In this document: positions 18,693 through 28,057 of the stretch, one piece after another
How the letters are laid out: every line of letters begins with the position of its first letter
Numbering within the stretch: the stretch's first letter is position 1
Assembly (NCBI GenBank): GCA_013151775.1
Contig: JAADHO010000418.1
Coordinates: forward strand, 1 to 43,351
Length of the DNA stretch: 43,351 nucleotides
Direction of reading: 5' to 3'
Source of the DNA: Deltaproteobacteria bacterium
GTDB lineage: Bacteria; Myxococcota_A; Polyangia; Polyangiales; Houyiibacteriaceae
Notes under the pieces: model-generated
Seen by the model: only the letters and a program-made list of their open reading frames with translations
The model's database searches: none
Told to the model about the DNA's origin: nothing
Translations under genes and position numbers: made by a program

Positions 18693-19496
18693 CTAGCGAA
18701 CCTCGAGCACGCCCCAGTTGCCGTCGTTGTAGGGCGACTTGCTACCACCCGAAGCGACCAGCACCGCGACGAGCACGCCCACCAGCACCGCTGCGCCCAC
18801 GCCAGCGCCCACGTAAATCCAGACGTTGCTGTTGTCGGGTGGAGGTCGCTGAAGTCCTAGATCGAGGGTGTCGTCCTCGGTGCTCTGGCGCGCGAGCTCT
18901 TCCGGACTGGGCACGCTGGCCGGTCGCTCGAGCGTCACCTCGAAGCGCCGCAGCTCCCGCTCCGAGAGGCTGAACGTGCCGTGGCCCCATTGGACGCCCT
19001 CTCGCTCGACCACCACTTCGTGGTCTCCGGGGCTCACGGGCAGCTCGTTGTTGAGGACTGCGTGGACCAGAGGCTCTCCATCGAGCTTCACCACGTCGTC
19101 CTCGTTCAGTCCAGGGACGAGCAGGCGCAGGCGCGGGATGCGCGCCTCCACGTCCTCGAGCGCGTCCTGAGCCGCGGGTCGCTGCCGCGCCAGGCTGCCC
19201 GATGTCACCTCACGCAGAAACTGACGGTACGATTCCGCGCCCTCGACCAGGCGACCGCTCTGCACTTGGGAGCCGGCGAGGTTCAGCAAGATGGTGGGGT
19301 TGGGGACGAGATCATAGGCCTGTTGGAAGGCGTCACGGGCTTCCGCCCACTCGTCCGCTTGAGCGTTCCTCACGCCCTGGCCGAAGAGCCGGCGGGCGAG
19401 GGATCGCTGGCTCGCCGAGGCTTCTTGGGCTTGCACGGTCGCTACGCCGGTGACGAGCACGAGGCTGAGCCCGATGATGAGTTTTGCAAGTCGCAT
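18693..19496 (-). CDS. TPR plus PEGA-like protein with C-terminal TM, convergent with STPK
   Basis: MRLAKLIIGLSLVLVTGVATVQAQ signal; TPR-like FGQGVRNAQADEWAEARDAFQQAYDLVPNPTILLNLA; PEGA-like VKLDGEPLVHAVLNNELPVSPGDHEVVVEREG. Confidence 0.77.
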   Translation of the reverse strand: MRLAKLIIGLSLVLVTGVATVQAQEASASQRSLARRLFGQGVRNAQADEWAEARDAFQQAYDLVPNPTILLNLAGSQVQSGRLVEGAESYRQFLREVTSGSLARQRPAAQDALEDVEARIPRLRLLVPGLNEDDVVKLDGEPLVHAVLNNELPVSPGDHEVVVEREGVQWGHGTFSLSERELRRFEVTLERPASVPSPEELARQSTEDDTLDLGLQRPPPDNSNVWIYVGAGVGAAVLVGVLVAVLVASGGSKSPYNDGNWGVLEVR

Positions 19497-19766
19497 GCGA
19501 TGTCTCCACGTCCCCACGCCGGCTTTCCATCCGCGGCGCCACACCATAGCACGTTCTTCTTCACCAGAACTCCGAACGGGCCGGATCCGGCCTGCGCCGC
19601 GAGCGCGGGCGATCCTCCGCTGCGCCCGCCCGCCTGAACTCCGTCTGGGCAGAGCTTCGCTCGACGCCGATCTGGACTTGCGGCTGGCTTGCGGGGTCTG
19701 CCGGGATCGGCTAGATAGTTCGCCCCCTAGCGGAGGGCTCTCATCGTCGGAGCCCGAGGAAGCGTC

Positions 19767-19985
19767 ATGAAAGCCGAAATCCATCCGAACTACGAGCAGG
19801 CCACCATCTCCTGTGCATGTGGAAACGTCATCGAGACCTTCTCCACGCGAGGATCCTACACCGTGGACGTGTGCTCGGAGTGCCATCCCTTCTTCACCGG
19901 CAAGGAGAAGTTGATGGACACGGCGGGTCGCGTCGAGCGTTTCCGCAAGAAGTACGGCATCAAGGCCACGGAGGCCGAAGCCTAG
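19767..19985 (+). CDS. rpmE: 50S ribosomal protein L31 (zinc-binding form)
   Basis: [63 protein letters not shown]; CxC and CxxC retained. Confidence 0.95.
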   Translation: MKAEIHPNYEQATISCACGNVIETFSTRGSYTVDVCSECHPFFTGKEKLMDTAGRVERFRKKYGIKATEAEA

Positions 19986-20001
19986 TCGGCTGGAGCGCGC
20001 C

Positions 20002-21054
20002 GTGTCCTCGACCCGCGCAGATTCGCCAGCCAAGGCTGGCACCCGAAAACCATACATCGGCGGGCAGGCCGTGCTCGAGGGCGTGATGATGCGCGCGCCG
20101 GGCGGGCTCAGCGTCGCCGTGCGTCGGCCCGATGGCACGATCGCCGTGCGTGAAGGCCCCCACGCGGGCATGGCGGGGCGCATGCCACTGTTTCGTCTGG
20201 TCGGTTTTCGCGGCGTGGCGTCCTTGGTCGAGTCGCTGAAGCTTGGCTTTGGCGCCTTGAAGTTCAGCGCCGATCAGCAGATGACGGAGGAAGAGCGGGC
20301 GCAGGACGCGGGCACGGGTGCGGGCTCCATGTGGCTCTCGACGCTCTTCGCCCTCGCGCTCTTCATCGCGCTTCCCCAAGGCCTCGCGGGTGGACTCGGC
20401 AAGCTCTTCGGCACCCACTGGGAGCTGACCGACCCGCGCTTTCATCTGGTGATCGGTGGCTTCAAGTTGCTGATCTTCATGGGCTACTTGCTCGCCATCC
20501 GGCGTGTCCCAGAGATCCGGCGCGTATTTCAGTATCATGGCGCAGAGCACAAGACGATCCACGCCTACGAGGCGGAGCTGCCGCTGACGGTGGAGAACGT
20601 GCGCATCCAGTCCACTCTCCACCCGCGCTGCGGCACGACCTTCTTGGTGATGGTGGTCGTGGTCTCGATCCTCGTTGGAGCCATCGCCGCGCCTCTGCTC
20701 TTGCCCAACGCCGAGGGCCTCACGGGTCACCTCTCGATCTTGGCCTTGCGAATCGCGCTGCTGCCGCTGATCGCCGCCATCTCCTTCGAGCTGCAGCGTC
20801 TGAGTGCGCGCTTCTTCACGCGAGGGCCATTGAGGATCTTCCTGTGGCCAGGCTTCCTGTTCCAGAAGATCACCACCGCTGAGCCCGACGCCGCGCAGAT
20901 GGAGATCGCCATCGCCGCATTGAAGGCCGCGGAGTGGCGCGAGGAGCAGGCCACGGGCGTGCCTTCAGACGATGACGCTCTAATCTTTCCATCATTCGAC
21001 GGCTTCGTGGACGCGCTCCCGCAGCTCCGCGGCGCCGTCCCCGAAGCTTCATGA
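20002..21054 (+). CDS. DUF1385 family membrane protein
   Basis: YIGGQAVLEGVMMRAPGGLSVAVRRPDG, FQYHGAEHKTIHAYE, STLHPRCGTTFL. Confidence 0.9.
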   Translation: MSSTRADSPAKAGTRKPYIGGQAVLEGVMMRAPGGLSVAVRRPDGTIAVREGPHAGMAGRMPLFRLVGFRGVASLVESLKLGFGALKFSADQQMTEEERAQDAGTGAGSMWLSTLFALALFIALPQGLAGGLGKLFGTHWELTDPRFHLVIGGFKLLIFMGYLLAIRRVPEIRRVFQYHGAEHKTIHAYEAELPLTVENVRIQSTLHPRCGTTFLVMVVVVSILVGAIAAPLLLPNAEGLTGHLSILALRIALLPLIAAISFELQRLSARFFTRGPLRIFLWPGFLFQKITTAEPDAAQMEIAIAALKAAEWREEQATGVPSDDDALIFPSFDGFVDALPQLRGAVPEAS

Positions 21055-22142
21055 TACCGTGCGACAAGCTCGATCGCTTGGCCGCGAGGTATCGCGAGAT
21101 CGAGGAGCTCCTGTGTCGTCCCGAGGTAGCCACGGACGCCAAGCGTCTCCAGAAGCTCTCCCGTGAGCGCGCAGACCTGACGGAGCTAGTCGCCTCCTAC
21201 GCTCGCTATTGCGATCTCCAGTCCCAGCTCGCGGGCAACAAGGAGCTGCTCACGGATCCCGAGCTGCGTGAGCTCGCCCAGGCGGAGATCCCTGAACTCG
21301 AAGGGGAGATCGCGAGCCTCGACGAGAAGATCGCGCTCCTGCTCCTGCCGAAGGATCCGAACGACGAGCGCAACACGATCTTGGAGATTCGGAGCGGCAC
21401 GGGTGGCGAGGAGGCGGCGCTCTTCGCCAAGGATCTCTTCCGCATGTACACGCGCTACGCAGAGCAACGGGGATGGAAGCTCGAGGTCACCTCCATGAGC
21501 GAGGCGGCAGCGGGCGGGATTAAAGAAGTCCTCGCCATGGTGTCGGGCGATCGCGTGTATTCGGAGCTGCGCTTCGAGGGCGGCGTACATCGCGTGCAGC
21601 GCGTGCCCGCGACCGAGTCTCAGGGACGTGTGCACACGTCAGCGGCGACCGTGGCGGTGCTGCCCGAGGCGGACGAGGTAGACGTGCAGATCGACCCCAA
21701 GGACCTCGAGATCACCAAGACGGGCGCTGGCGGACCTGGAGGTCAGGGCGTCAACACGACGAACTCCGCCATCAACCTGAAACACGTGCCTACGGGTATC
21801 TGCGTGCGCTCGGAAGAGCAGCGTTCACAGCACCAGAACTTGGCTCGTGCGATGCAGATCCTGCGCGCCAAACTGCTCGAGACGGCTCAGCGGGAGCAGA
21901 CGGCGGCCATCGGCGCCGAGCGCCGCAGCATGGTGCGCTCCGGAGATCGCTCCGAGAAGATCCGCACCTACAACTACCCCCAGAACCGTGTGACGGACCA
22001 TCGCATCGGGCTGACGTTGCACAGCCTCGACCGCATCGTGGCGGGCGACCTCTCTGAGCTACTCACGGCGCTGCGTTCGCATCATCAAGCGGAGCTGCTC
22101 GAGTTTCAAAGCGACAGCGGAGTGGGGCGCGGCATCGGCTGA
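21051..22142 (+). CDS. prfA: Peptide chain release factor 1
   Basis: GTGGEEAALFAKDLFRMYTRYAE, GGVHRVQRVPATESQGRVHTSAATVAVLPE, GGQ motif GPGGQGVNTTNSAI; ATGA overlap with DUF1385 gene. Confidence 0.95.
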   Translation: MIPCDKLDRLAARYREIEELLCRPEVATDAKRLQKLSRERADLTELVASYARYCDLQSQLAGNKELLTDPELRELAQAEIPELEGEIASLDEKIALLLLPKDPNDERNTILEIRSGTGGEEAALFAKDLFRMYTRYAEQRGWKLEVTSMSEAAAGGIKEVLAMVSGDRVYSELRFEGGVHRVQRVPATESQGRVHTSAATVAVLPEADEVDVQIDPKDLEITKTGAGGPGGQGVNTTNSAINLKHVPTGICVRSEEQRSQHQNLARAMQILRAKLLETAQREQTAAIGAERRSMVRSGDRSEKIRTYNYPQNRVTDHRIGLTLHSLDRIVAGDLSELLTALRSHHQAELLEFQSDSGVGRGIG

Positions 22143-22165
22143 GGCGCTGGCCTGGCTGTTGCCTC

Positions 22166-23707
22166 TCAGCCGGCGGTGTCGACGAACACGCTGGGGAAGC
22201 GCGCGGCGAAGGCGATGGCGTGCTGTAGCTCGCGCAGGTCGACGCACTCGCCGATCTTGTGCGTGTTCTGTTCGATGCCGGGTCCGAGGCCGAACATGGC
22301 GGGGTGCTTCACTGCGCCGGAGACGACCCAGCTCTTCTTTTCGGAGACCGCGATGGACTCGTCCTCGACGGGGATCGGGAAGCCCACTCCGTCAGTGGAG
22401 AAAATCCAGCGGTCGACGCGCGGCTCCTTGCGCAAAGCGCCCGCCTCTTCGCTCGAGTCGCTGACGTGAGGAGTGATGACGCCGCGGTAGGCGGTCTGCG
22501 CGGCCTGGATCGCCGGGTGGTCCTCAGGGGTGACCCAGCCCATGTAGACCTGCGGATTGTTCAGGCGGTAGCCCCGCCAGCTCGGCTCCTCGTAGGTGGG
22601 GATCTTCACGTCTACGCTGAGGCCCGCGTCGCGCGCCGTCTTCACGGCGTCGAGGGCCTCGACGTCAGCCACGGCCTGGTCGGGCATCTCGCCCACGGTC
22701 AGGCGACGGTCGAAGCGGAAGACAAAGCTCTCCGGCACGGCGCAGTCGCTCGGGGTGTGCAGCTCGGACCAAGAGGCCGTGCGCGTGCCATGACCGAGGA
22801 ACTCGTCGTCGAGGAAGCCGACGCGGTCGTCATACTTCTGAGCCGCCTCGGCCAGGATGGCGCCGCCGAACTCGAGCGGATTCTTGCCCTCCCAAGGCAT
22901 GGAGCCGTGGCACGATCGGCCGGTCACCGTGACCTCGATCTGCATGCGCCCGCGCTGTCCGCGGTAGATACCGAGGGCGCCCTTGCTCGCGTCGCCCGTG
23001 CCTTCCGTCAGCACGACCACGTCCGGGATGCGCTCGGCGCCCGCGCCGGGAAGCTCCTTGCGGATCAAGAACATCGGGCCCGCGCCGTCGTTGTCCTCTT
23101 CGCAGACGGTGGCGTAGCAGCGCACGATCACGCCACGCAGCGCACCCTCGGACTGAAGCTCGAGCATGATCTTCGTGGCCACCACCTCGGTGATCACGCC
23201 GCCGAGCTGATCGGCGGATCCGCGACCGAAGAGCAGGTGCTCCCACTCGTCGTCCGCGGGCAGATGGCCCAGCTCTTGGCGCAAGAAGCTGCGGTCGATC
23301 TTCGAGCCGTCGACCAGACCATCGTAGGAGTCGAGTCCGCCCGTGCGCTCGATCCAGGCGGGGCGCAGCGCCTTCACCGTGTCCGAGTGTCCGTCGAAGT
23401 AGACGACGCGCTTGTCCTCCCGGGCGATGCCGTCGTCGGGATCTTCCACGCTCCAGACCAGGTTGCCGAAGTCATCGAAACCCACGTCGTCCGCGTGGCG
23501 CACGGCGCCGATCTCGACGATGCGCTTCTTCAGATACTCGAGGCGGGGCTGCTCGTGGTTGCTCAGCCCGCAGTCCGGGTCGCCACCATCGTCCACGGGG
23601 CGGTCGACGTAGTCGGCGGGAATGCGCACGACCTCGGCGAGCAGCTCGGCGGCGAGGGGACGGTACTTGGCGGCGAGCTCGGCGGTCTTTTGATCAAGGT
23701 TCGACAT
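22166..23707 (-). CDS. ygeY: M20-family YgeY-like hydrolase/deacetylase
   Basis: YFDGHSDTVKA...YDGLVDGSKIDRSFLRQELGHLPADDEWEHLLFGRGSADQLGG, YATVCEEDNDG, VSGAVKHPAMFGLGPGIEQNTHKIGECV. Confidence 0.85.
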   Translation of the reverse strand: MSNLDQKTAELAAKYRPLAAELLAEVVRIPADYVDRPVDDGGDPDCGLSNHEQPRLEYLKKRIVEIGAVRHADDVGFDDFGNLVWSVEDPDDGIAREDKRVVYFDGHSDTVKALRPAWIERTGGLDSYDGLVDGSKIDRSFLRQELGHLPADDEWEHLLFGRGSADQLGGVITEVVATKIMLELQSEGALRGVIVRCYATVCEEDNDGAGPMFLIRKELPGAGAERIPDVVVLTEGTGDASKGALGIYRGQRGRMQIEVTVTGRSCHGSMPWEGKNPLEFGGAILAEAAQKYDDRVGFLDDEFLGHGTRTASWSELHTPSDCAVPESFVFRFDRRLTVGEMPDQAVADVEALDAVKTARDAGLSVDVKIPTYEEPSWRGYRLNNPQVYMGWVTPEDHPAIQAAQTAYRGVITPHVSDSSEEAGALRKEPRVDRWIFSTDGVGFPIPVEDESIAVSEKKSWVVSGAVKHPAMFGLGPGIEQNTHKIGECVDLRELQHAIAFAARFPSVFVDTAG

Positions 23708-23755
23708 GGGATCTTCTTCGGTCTTGGATTTGGGAAAATGAGGAGGTGGGGCGGC

Positions 23756-24886
23756 TCAGCCGAGCTTCGCTTCGAGGTTCTCGACCTTGGCCACTGCGAG
23801 CAGCGCCATGATCACGTAGACCTTCCAGTTGGCCTCGCGGGCGAGATTGACGCGATGCTTCTCCATCACGCCTTCGGTCACCTCAGCGCCGATGTCGGCG
23901 GGCAGGCAGTGCATGTAGAGGGCGTCGCCTGCGTCGGTCAGCGCCATGCGCCGCTCGTCACAGATCCAGTCCGTGAAGTCGGCGTTACGCGTCAGGGCGC
24001 GCTGCTCGATGTCGCCCATGCGCGCCTTGTCCGCCGCGCGGTTGGCGTCCACGCGCTCGAGCATCAGGTCGTAAGGACCCCAACTCTTGGGGTAGACGAC
24101 GTGGGCGCCCTCGAAGGCCTGGTCCATCTCGTTCGTCTGCGTGAAGCTGCCGCCCGACTCCTTGGCCTGACGCTCGGCCGCCTCCACGCACGAGGGCATG
24201 AGCTCATACCCCTTGGGGTGAGCGAGCGTCACGTTCGCGCCGAAGCGCGTGAGCAGCGTGATCAGGCCCTGTGGCACGCTCAGCGGCTTGGCGTAGCTCG
24301 GCGAGTAGGCCCAACTCACGCCAATTTTCTTGCCGCGGATCGCGTCCGGAGAGGCGTCCTCAAAGTGTTCACGCAACCAGCTCATGTCGGCGAGGGTCTG
24401 CGTCGGGTGGTCGATGTCGCATTGGAGGTTGACGAGCGGCACCTTGCGGGCGTTGTCGGTGGCGGCGAGGTAGTCGCTGATGCCCTTCTCGACGTCGCGC
24501 ATGAAGGTGTTGCCTTCGCCCAAGATCAGGTCGTGGCGGATGCCCATGGCGTGGGCGTTCATGCCGAGCATGGCGCCGGTTTCGACAGCCGTCTCGCCGT
24601 GGGCGACCTGCGTGGAGGAGCCGTCGACGATCACGGGGTTCATACCGAGGCGCGTCACGGCGCCGGCCCACGCGCTCTTGGTGCGGGTGGAGTTATCGAA
24701 GAAGACGGCGTAGCCGAGCTCGTTGGGGATCAAGGCGTTCGACTCGCCCGCACGGTCACGGGCGGCGAAGCGGGCGGCGACGTTCAAGAGAGTCTCGAGC
24801 TCGTCTGTGGACCAGTCCGTGGTGAGCATCAGGCTCTTGCCGAAGAGCCCCTTCAGGGTCTCCGCGTCGAGGGTGGGCGTTGTCAT
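23756..24886 (-). CDS. ygeW: Knotted carbamoyltransferase YgeW-like
   Basis: FFDNSTRTKSAWAGAVTRLGMNPVIVDGSSTQVAHGETAVETGAMLGMNAHAMGIRHDL; MHCLPADI near C-terminus. Alternative start at 24898. Confidence 0.87.
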   Translation of the reverse strand: MTTPTLDAETLKGLFGKSLMLTTDWSTDELETLLNVAARFAARDRAGESNALIPNELGYAVFFDNSTRTKSAWAGAVTRLGMNPVIVDGSSTQVAHGETAVETGAMLGMNAHAMGIRHDLILGEGNTFMRDVEKGISDYLAATDNARKVPLVNLQCDIDHPTQTLADMSWLREHFEDASPDAIRGKKIGVSWAYSPSYAKPLSVPQGLITLLTRFGANVTLAHPKGYELMPSCVEAAERQAKESGGSFTQTNEMDQAFEGAHVVYPKSWGPYDLMLERVDANRAADKARMGDIEQRALTRNADFTDWICDERRMALTDAGDALYMHCLPADIGAEVTEGVMEKHRVNLAREANWKVYVIMALLAVAKVENLEAKLG

Positions 24887-24984
24887 ATGGGACTCCAATT
24901 CAGCGAGGCCTCCCGTCGATGGGAGCCTCAGGTTGGGCGAGGCCAGATGCGGCGCTCGCGAAAAGCTGGGAGTGCGCGAGGACG

Positions 24985-25950
24985 TCAGTCATGCCGAATC
25001 GTCGTCCCGGCGCGGTGCTCGTAGCCGGCGCAGAGGTCCTCCGGCCGGCAGATGGTGACCTCTTGGCCGCCGCGCTCGAGGAAGGTGAGGGCGGCCTCGA
25101 CCTTCGGGCCCATGCTGCCCGGAGGAAACTCGCCCGCGTCGGCGAGGGCGCGCAGCTCGGAGACGCGGATCTCCTCGATGGCCTCGGGCTCACCGCTGCG
25201 GAAGCCGCGGAAGATGCGCTCGACGCCGGTGGTGATGATCATGCGCTTCAGACCCAAGAGGTTCGCGAGCAGCGCGCTCGTGCGATCCTTGTCGATTACG
25301 CCTTCGATGCCGCGGATGGTGCCGCCCTCTACGCGCACCACGGGGATGCCGCCGCCGCCGCAGGCGATCACCGTCACGCCCTGATCCGCGAGGCGCCGGA
25401 TGGTGGCGAGCTGCACGATCTCGAGGGGAAAAGGCGAAGGCACGACGCGCCGATAGCCGCGACCGGAGTCCTCGACCATGGCCCAGCCGCGCTCGCGCGT
25501 GAGCGCCTCCGACTCGTCCTTGGTGTAGAATTGGCCCACGGGCTTGCGCGGGTTCTGCATCTCCGGATCGTTCGGATCGACGCGCACCTCGGTCACGAGC
25601 GTCGCCACCTCGGCCTCCACCGTGGAGCCAGCCTCTGTAGCCAAGCGCCGCAGGTGCTCGCGCAGATCGCGCTGGATCATGTAGCCCAAGGCGCCCTGCG
25701 AATCGGCGACCAAGGAGTCGAGGGGCACCTGATGCACCTCTTCGCGCGCGAGGTGCTGCCTCAGCTGCATGAAGCCCACCTGCGGCCCATTGCCATGGGT
25801 GATCACCATGTGGAGCCCGCGCGCCATCAGCTCCGCCACGGGCGCCACGGCTCGCGAGGTGATGGCGAATTGATTCTCCACCGTGGGCGGCAGAGAGCGG
25901 TCGATCAGTGAGTTGCCCCCCATGGCGAGCAAGAAGGCGTCTGTCGTCAT
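24985..25950 (-). CDS. arcC: Carbamate kinase
   Basis: LLAMGGNSLIDR, ITHGNGPQVGFMQLR, VIACGGGGIPVVR, VIDKDRTSALLANLLG, GSMGPKVEAALTFLERGG. Confidence 0.92.
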   Translation of the reverse strand: MTTDAFLLAMGGNSLIDRSLPPTVENQFAITSRAVAPVAELMARGLHMVITHGNGPQVGFMQLRQHLAREEVHQVPLDSLVADSQGALGYMIQRDLREHLRRLATEAGSTVEAEVATLVTEVRVDPNDPEMQNPRKPVGQFYTKDESEALTRERGWAMVEDSGRGYRRVVPSPFPLEIVQLATIRRLADQGVTVIACGGGGIPVVRVEGGTIRGIEGVIDKDRTSALLANLLGLKRMIITTGVERIFRGFRSGEPEAIEEIRVSELRALADAGEFPPGSMGPKVEAALTFLERGGQEVTICRPEDLCAGYEHRAGTTIRHD

Positions 25951-26168
25951 GCGGAGGTCGGCCTTTGGTTCGCGAGGAGATTCATGGTGTCAGCCCCGAG
26001 GGGAGCCGAGCGGTGTACTCCTAGTTGTGAGGGTTGGCAAAGGGGCGAAGAGCCGAAGGGCTCTGCCTCCACGCCGGGGCTCGAGGAAGAGATATCTCTG
26101 GGCGCGCTGAGTACACGTCGGGGAAGCGTCGGCGCTCACATCGTGAGCTGTGCCGATCTCGAATGGCA

Positions 26169-27461
26169 TCAGACTTGGCGCTGGCGCCTTCTTCTCCGAC
26201 ACCAGACCGCGCACAGCAAAGCGAGCCATGCTCCGGGCCCCTCTCCTCGATGGCCGCCGATGGCGCAACCGCCTGCGCCATCCGGACCCGTAGAGCCAGC
26301 GTCCACACGACCTCCGGAGTCGGAGTCGCCATCAGGCGTGCCCGCATCGGGCACCGTGGAGTCAGGCGAGTCGGGTGGCGTGGCGTCTGGAGCGCCAGCG
26401 TCTGACACTCGCGCGTCGTCCGCGCCCCCATCCACGATCGCTCCATCAACCCCTCCATCGTCGGTGCTCCCATCGCTCACGCTTCCATCAACCGTGCCTC
26501 CATCGACCGTCCCGCCATCGCTCACGCCTCCATCAATGGTGCCTCCGTCACCCACACCGCCGTCCGTTGTGGTGGGCACACAGGTAGCGCTCGGCGTGCT
26601 GGCGAGTGGGGTGCTCGCGCAGCTGCCCCAGCTCGCTCCGCTGCCTTCGAGGCTCACGGGGAAGCGACCGCAACCCAGACCAGGCGACCAGACGCCATCG
26701 GCGTCGTGGCAAGGGCTGACGTCGTAGGGCAGCACCGACTCGATGAAAGGCACGGCCATGGACGCCAATGCGTCGGTGTGATCACCACCGTCGCAACCTG
26801 AGCCGCCCTGCATGGAGTGGATGCCGAACACCCGCCAGGTGCCGTCATCGAGGCGGAGGAAATCGGGCCCCCCCGAATCTCCCGGACAGATGCCTTCTGC
26901 CGGCGTCGCACCGAATACGATCACCGAGCGGCGTGCGGCGAGCAGCATGCCAACGACTTCGCCATTGGCGGAGTGCTTCACTCCCGACCCGCCGCTTGGC
27001 GTGCGCCCGAAGCCGACGAGCACAGCGGCGGCGCCGGGCACGACTTGGTCCACCTCGCAGCCCATCACGATCGGCACCACAGGCAGATCGACCGCGACAG
27101 GCAGCTCACACACGGCGAAGTCGTAGTCTAGCCAGTCATAGCCTTCCCGGGCCGCAAAACGCGGATGCACGAAGCAGCGCGTGGGGGTCTGCCGGTCTGT
27201 GGACGAACCCGCGGAGCCAAAGGTGATGCGCACGATATCGGCACCACAATGCCCCGCGTAGAGCACGACTCGAGGCGCGACCAATACCCCCGAGCAGAGG
27301 CTCGTAGCGCTCCTCAACTCGACCACCGACGGATAGTCGCAGGCACCCGCAGCCACACCCCCAGCGATGGCCGCTGTCTGCGGCTGTACGTCGTCCACGT
27401 GAGCGGCGCAGGCCGTCAACGTCAGGAGCAAGACGGGAAGCATCCACTGGGTCAAGCGCAT
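26169..27461 (-). CDS. Secreted S1-family serine protease with low-complexity DGG linker and MYXO-CTERM-like tail
   Basis: Lipobox-like LTACAAH; triad motifs YAGHC, YDFAVC, CPGDSGGP; (V/T)DGG repeats; GGCAIGGHRGEGPGAWLALLCAVWCRRRRRQRQV. Confidence 0.86.
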   Translation of the reverse strand: MRLTQWMLPVLLLTLTACAAHVDDVQPQTAAIAGGVAAGACDYPSVVELRSATSLCSGVLVAPRVVLYAGHCGADIVRITFGSAGSSTDRQTPTRCFVHPRFAAREGYDWLDYDFAVCELPVAVDLPVVPIVMGCEVDQVVPGAAAVLVGFGRTPSGGSGVKHSANGEVVGMLLAARRSVIVFGATPAEGICPGDSGGPDFLRLDDGTWRVFGIHSMQGGSGCDGGDHTDALASMAVPFIESVLPYDVSPCHDADGVWSPGLGCGRFPVSLEGSGASWGSCASTPLASTPSATCVPTTTDGGVGDGGTIDGGVSDGGTVDGGTVDGSVSDGSTDDGGVDGAIVDGGADDARVSDAGAPDATPPDSPDSTVPDAGTPDGDSDSGGRVDAGSTGPDGAGGCAIGGHRGEGPGAWLALLCAVWCRRRRRQRQV

Positions 27462-27666
27462 GCTCGCTGTCAAGCCAGGACCATGCCATCGGTGAAGGCC
27501 CCTACACGGCGCGCCGATACAACATGCGCGCTACGCAGACAATGCAGAGCCAGAACCATCCTGCATATGCCACCAGACCACAGGTCAAGGAGTACACCAA
27601 GTCTCGAAGACACCGCGCGGTGCTATGGGGTGACGTAGAGGAGTGGTTGTACCACCGGGCGCTCGC

Positions 27667-27756
27667 CGAGATTTGGCCACGCATGCTGTCTAAGGTGGCC
27701 AAATCTCGATTGCGGAGAAAGATTTGGCCACCTATGCTGTCAAACGTGGCCAAATC
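27667..27756. repeat. Tandem pair of 36-bp inverted-repeat elements (51-bp spacing)
   Basis: 27670-27705 GATTTGGCCACgcATGCTGTCtaagGTGGCCAAATC and 27721-27756 GATTTGGCCACctATGCTGTCaaacGTGGCCAAATC; first copy arms extend to 14 bp (27667-27680/27695-27708). Confidence 0.93.
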
Positions 27757-28025
27757 GATCCAGCGCGCCCTCGGGATCGAGAATCTCGTGACCGACGCCG
27801 GCTCGTGGCGCCACATTCCGCGCAAGAAGTCGAGCAAGCGCGCTGGCGCGCAGGTCGACCTACTCTTCGATCGACGCGACGGCGTCATCAACCTCTGCGA
27901 GATGAAGTTCAGTGACCGCCCATACGTGGTCACCAAGGCCTACGCCCACGAGCTCGCTCAGAAGATCACGCTCTTCGAAGAGCACACCAAGACCAAGAAG
28001 CGCGTCGTCCTCACCTTGGTCGCGC
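27757..28025 (+). pseudogene. Remnant of AAA-family ATPase C-terminal PD-(D/E)XK-like domain
   Basis: IQRALGIENLVTDAGSWRHIPRKKSSKRAGAQVDLLFDRRDGVINLCEMKFSDRPYVVTKAYAHELAQKITLFEEHTKTKKRVVLTLV; no Walker motifs upstream; homology stops abruptly near 28020 although the ORF runs on antisense to the next gene. Confidence 0.72.
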
Positions 28026-28057
28026 CCGAGCCTGTCGCCACCCGAAGAGCGTCCACC

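Noticed and set aside
22259-25024. 921-aa plus-strand ORF
   Set aside because: Antisense to ygeY and ygeW; composition is a high-GC shadow frame (His/Val/Ala/Arg rich) with no recognisable family.
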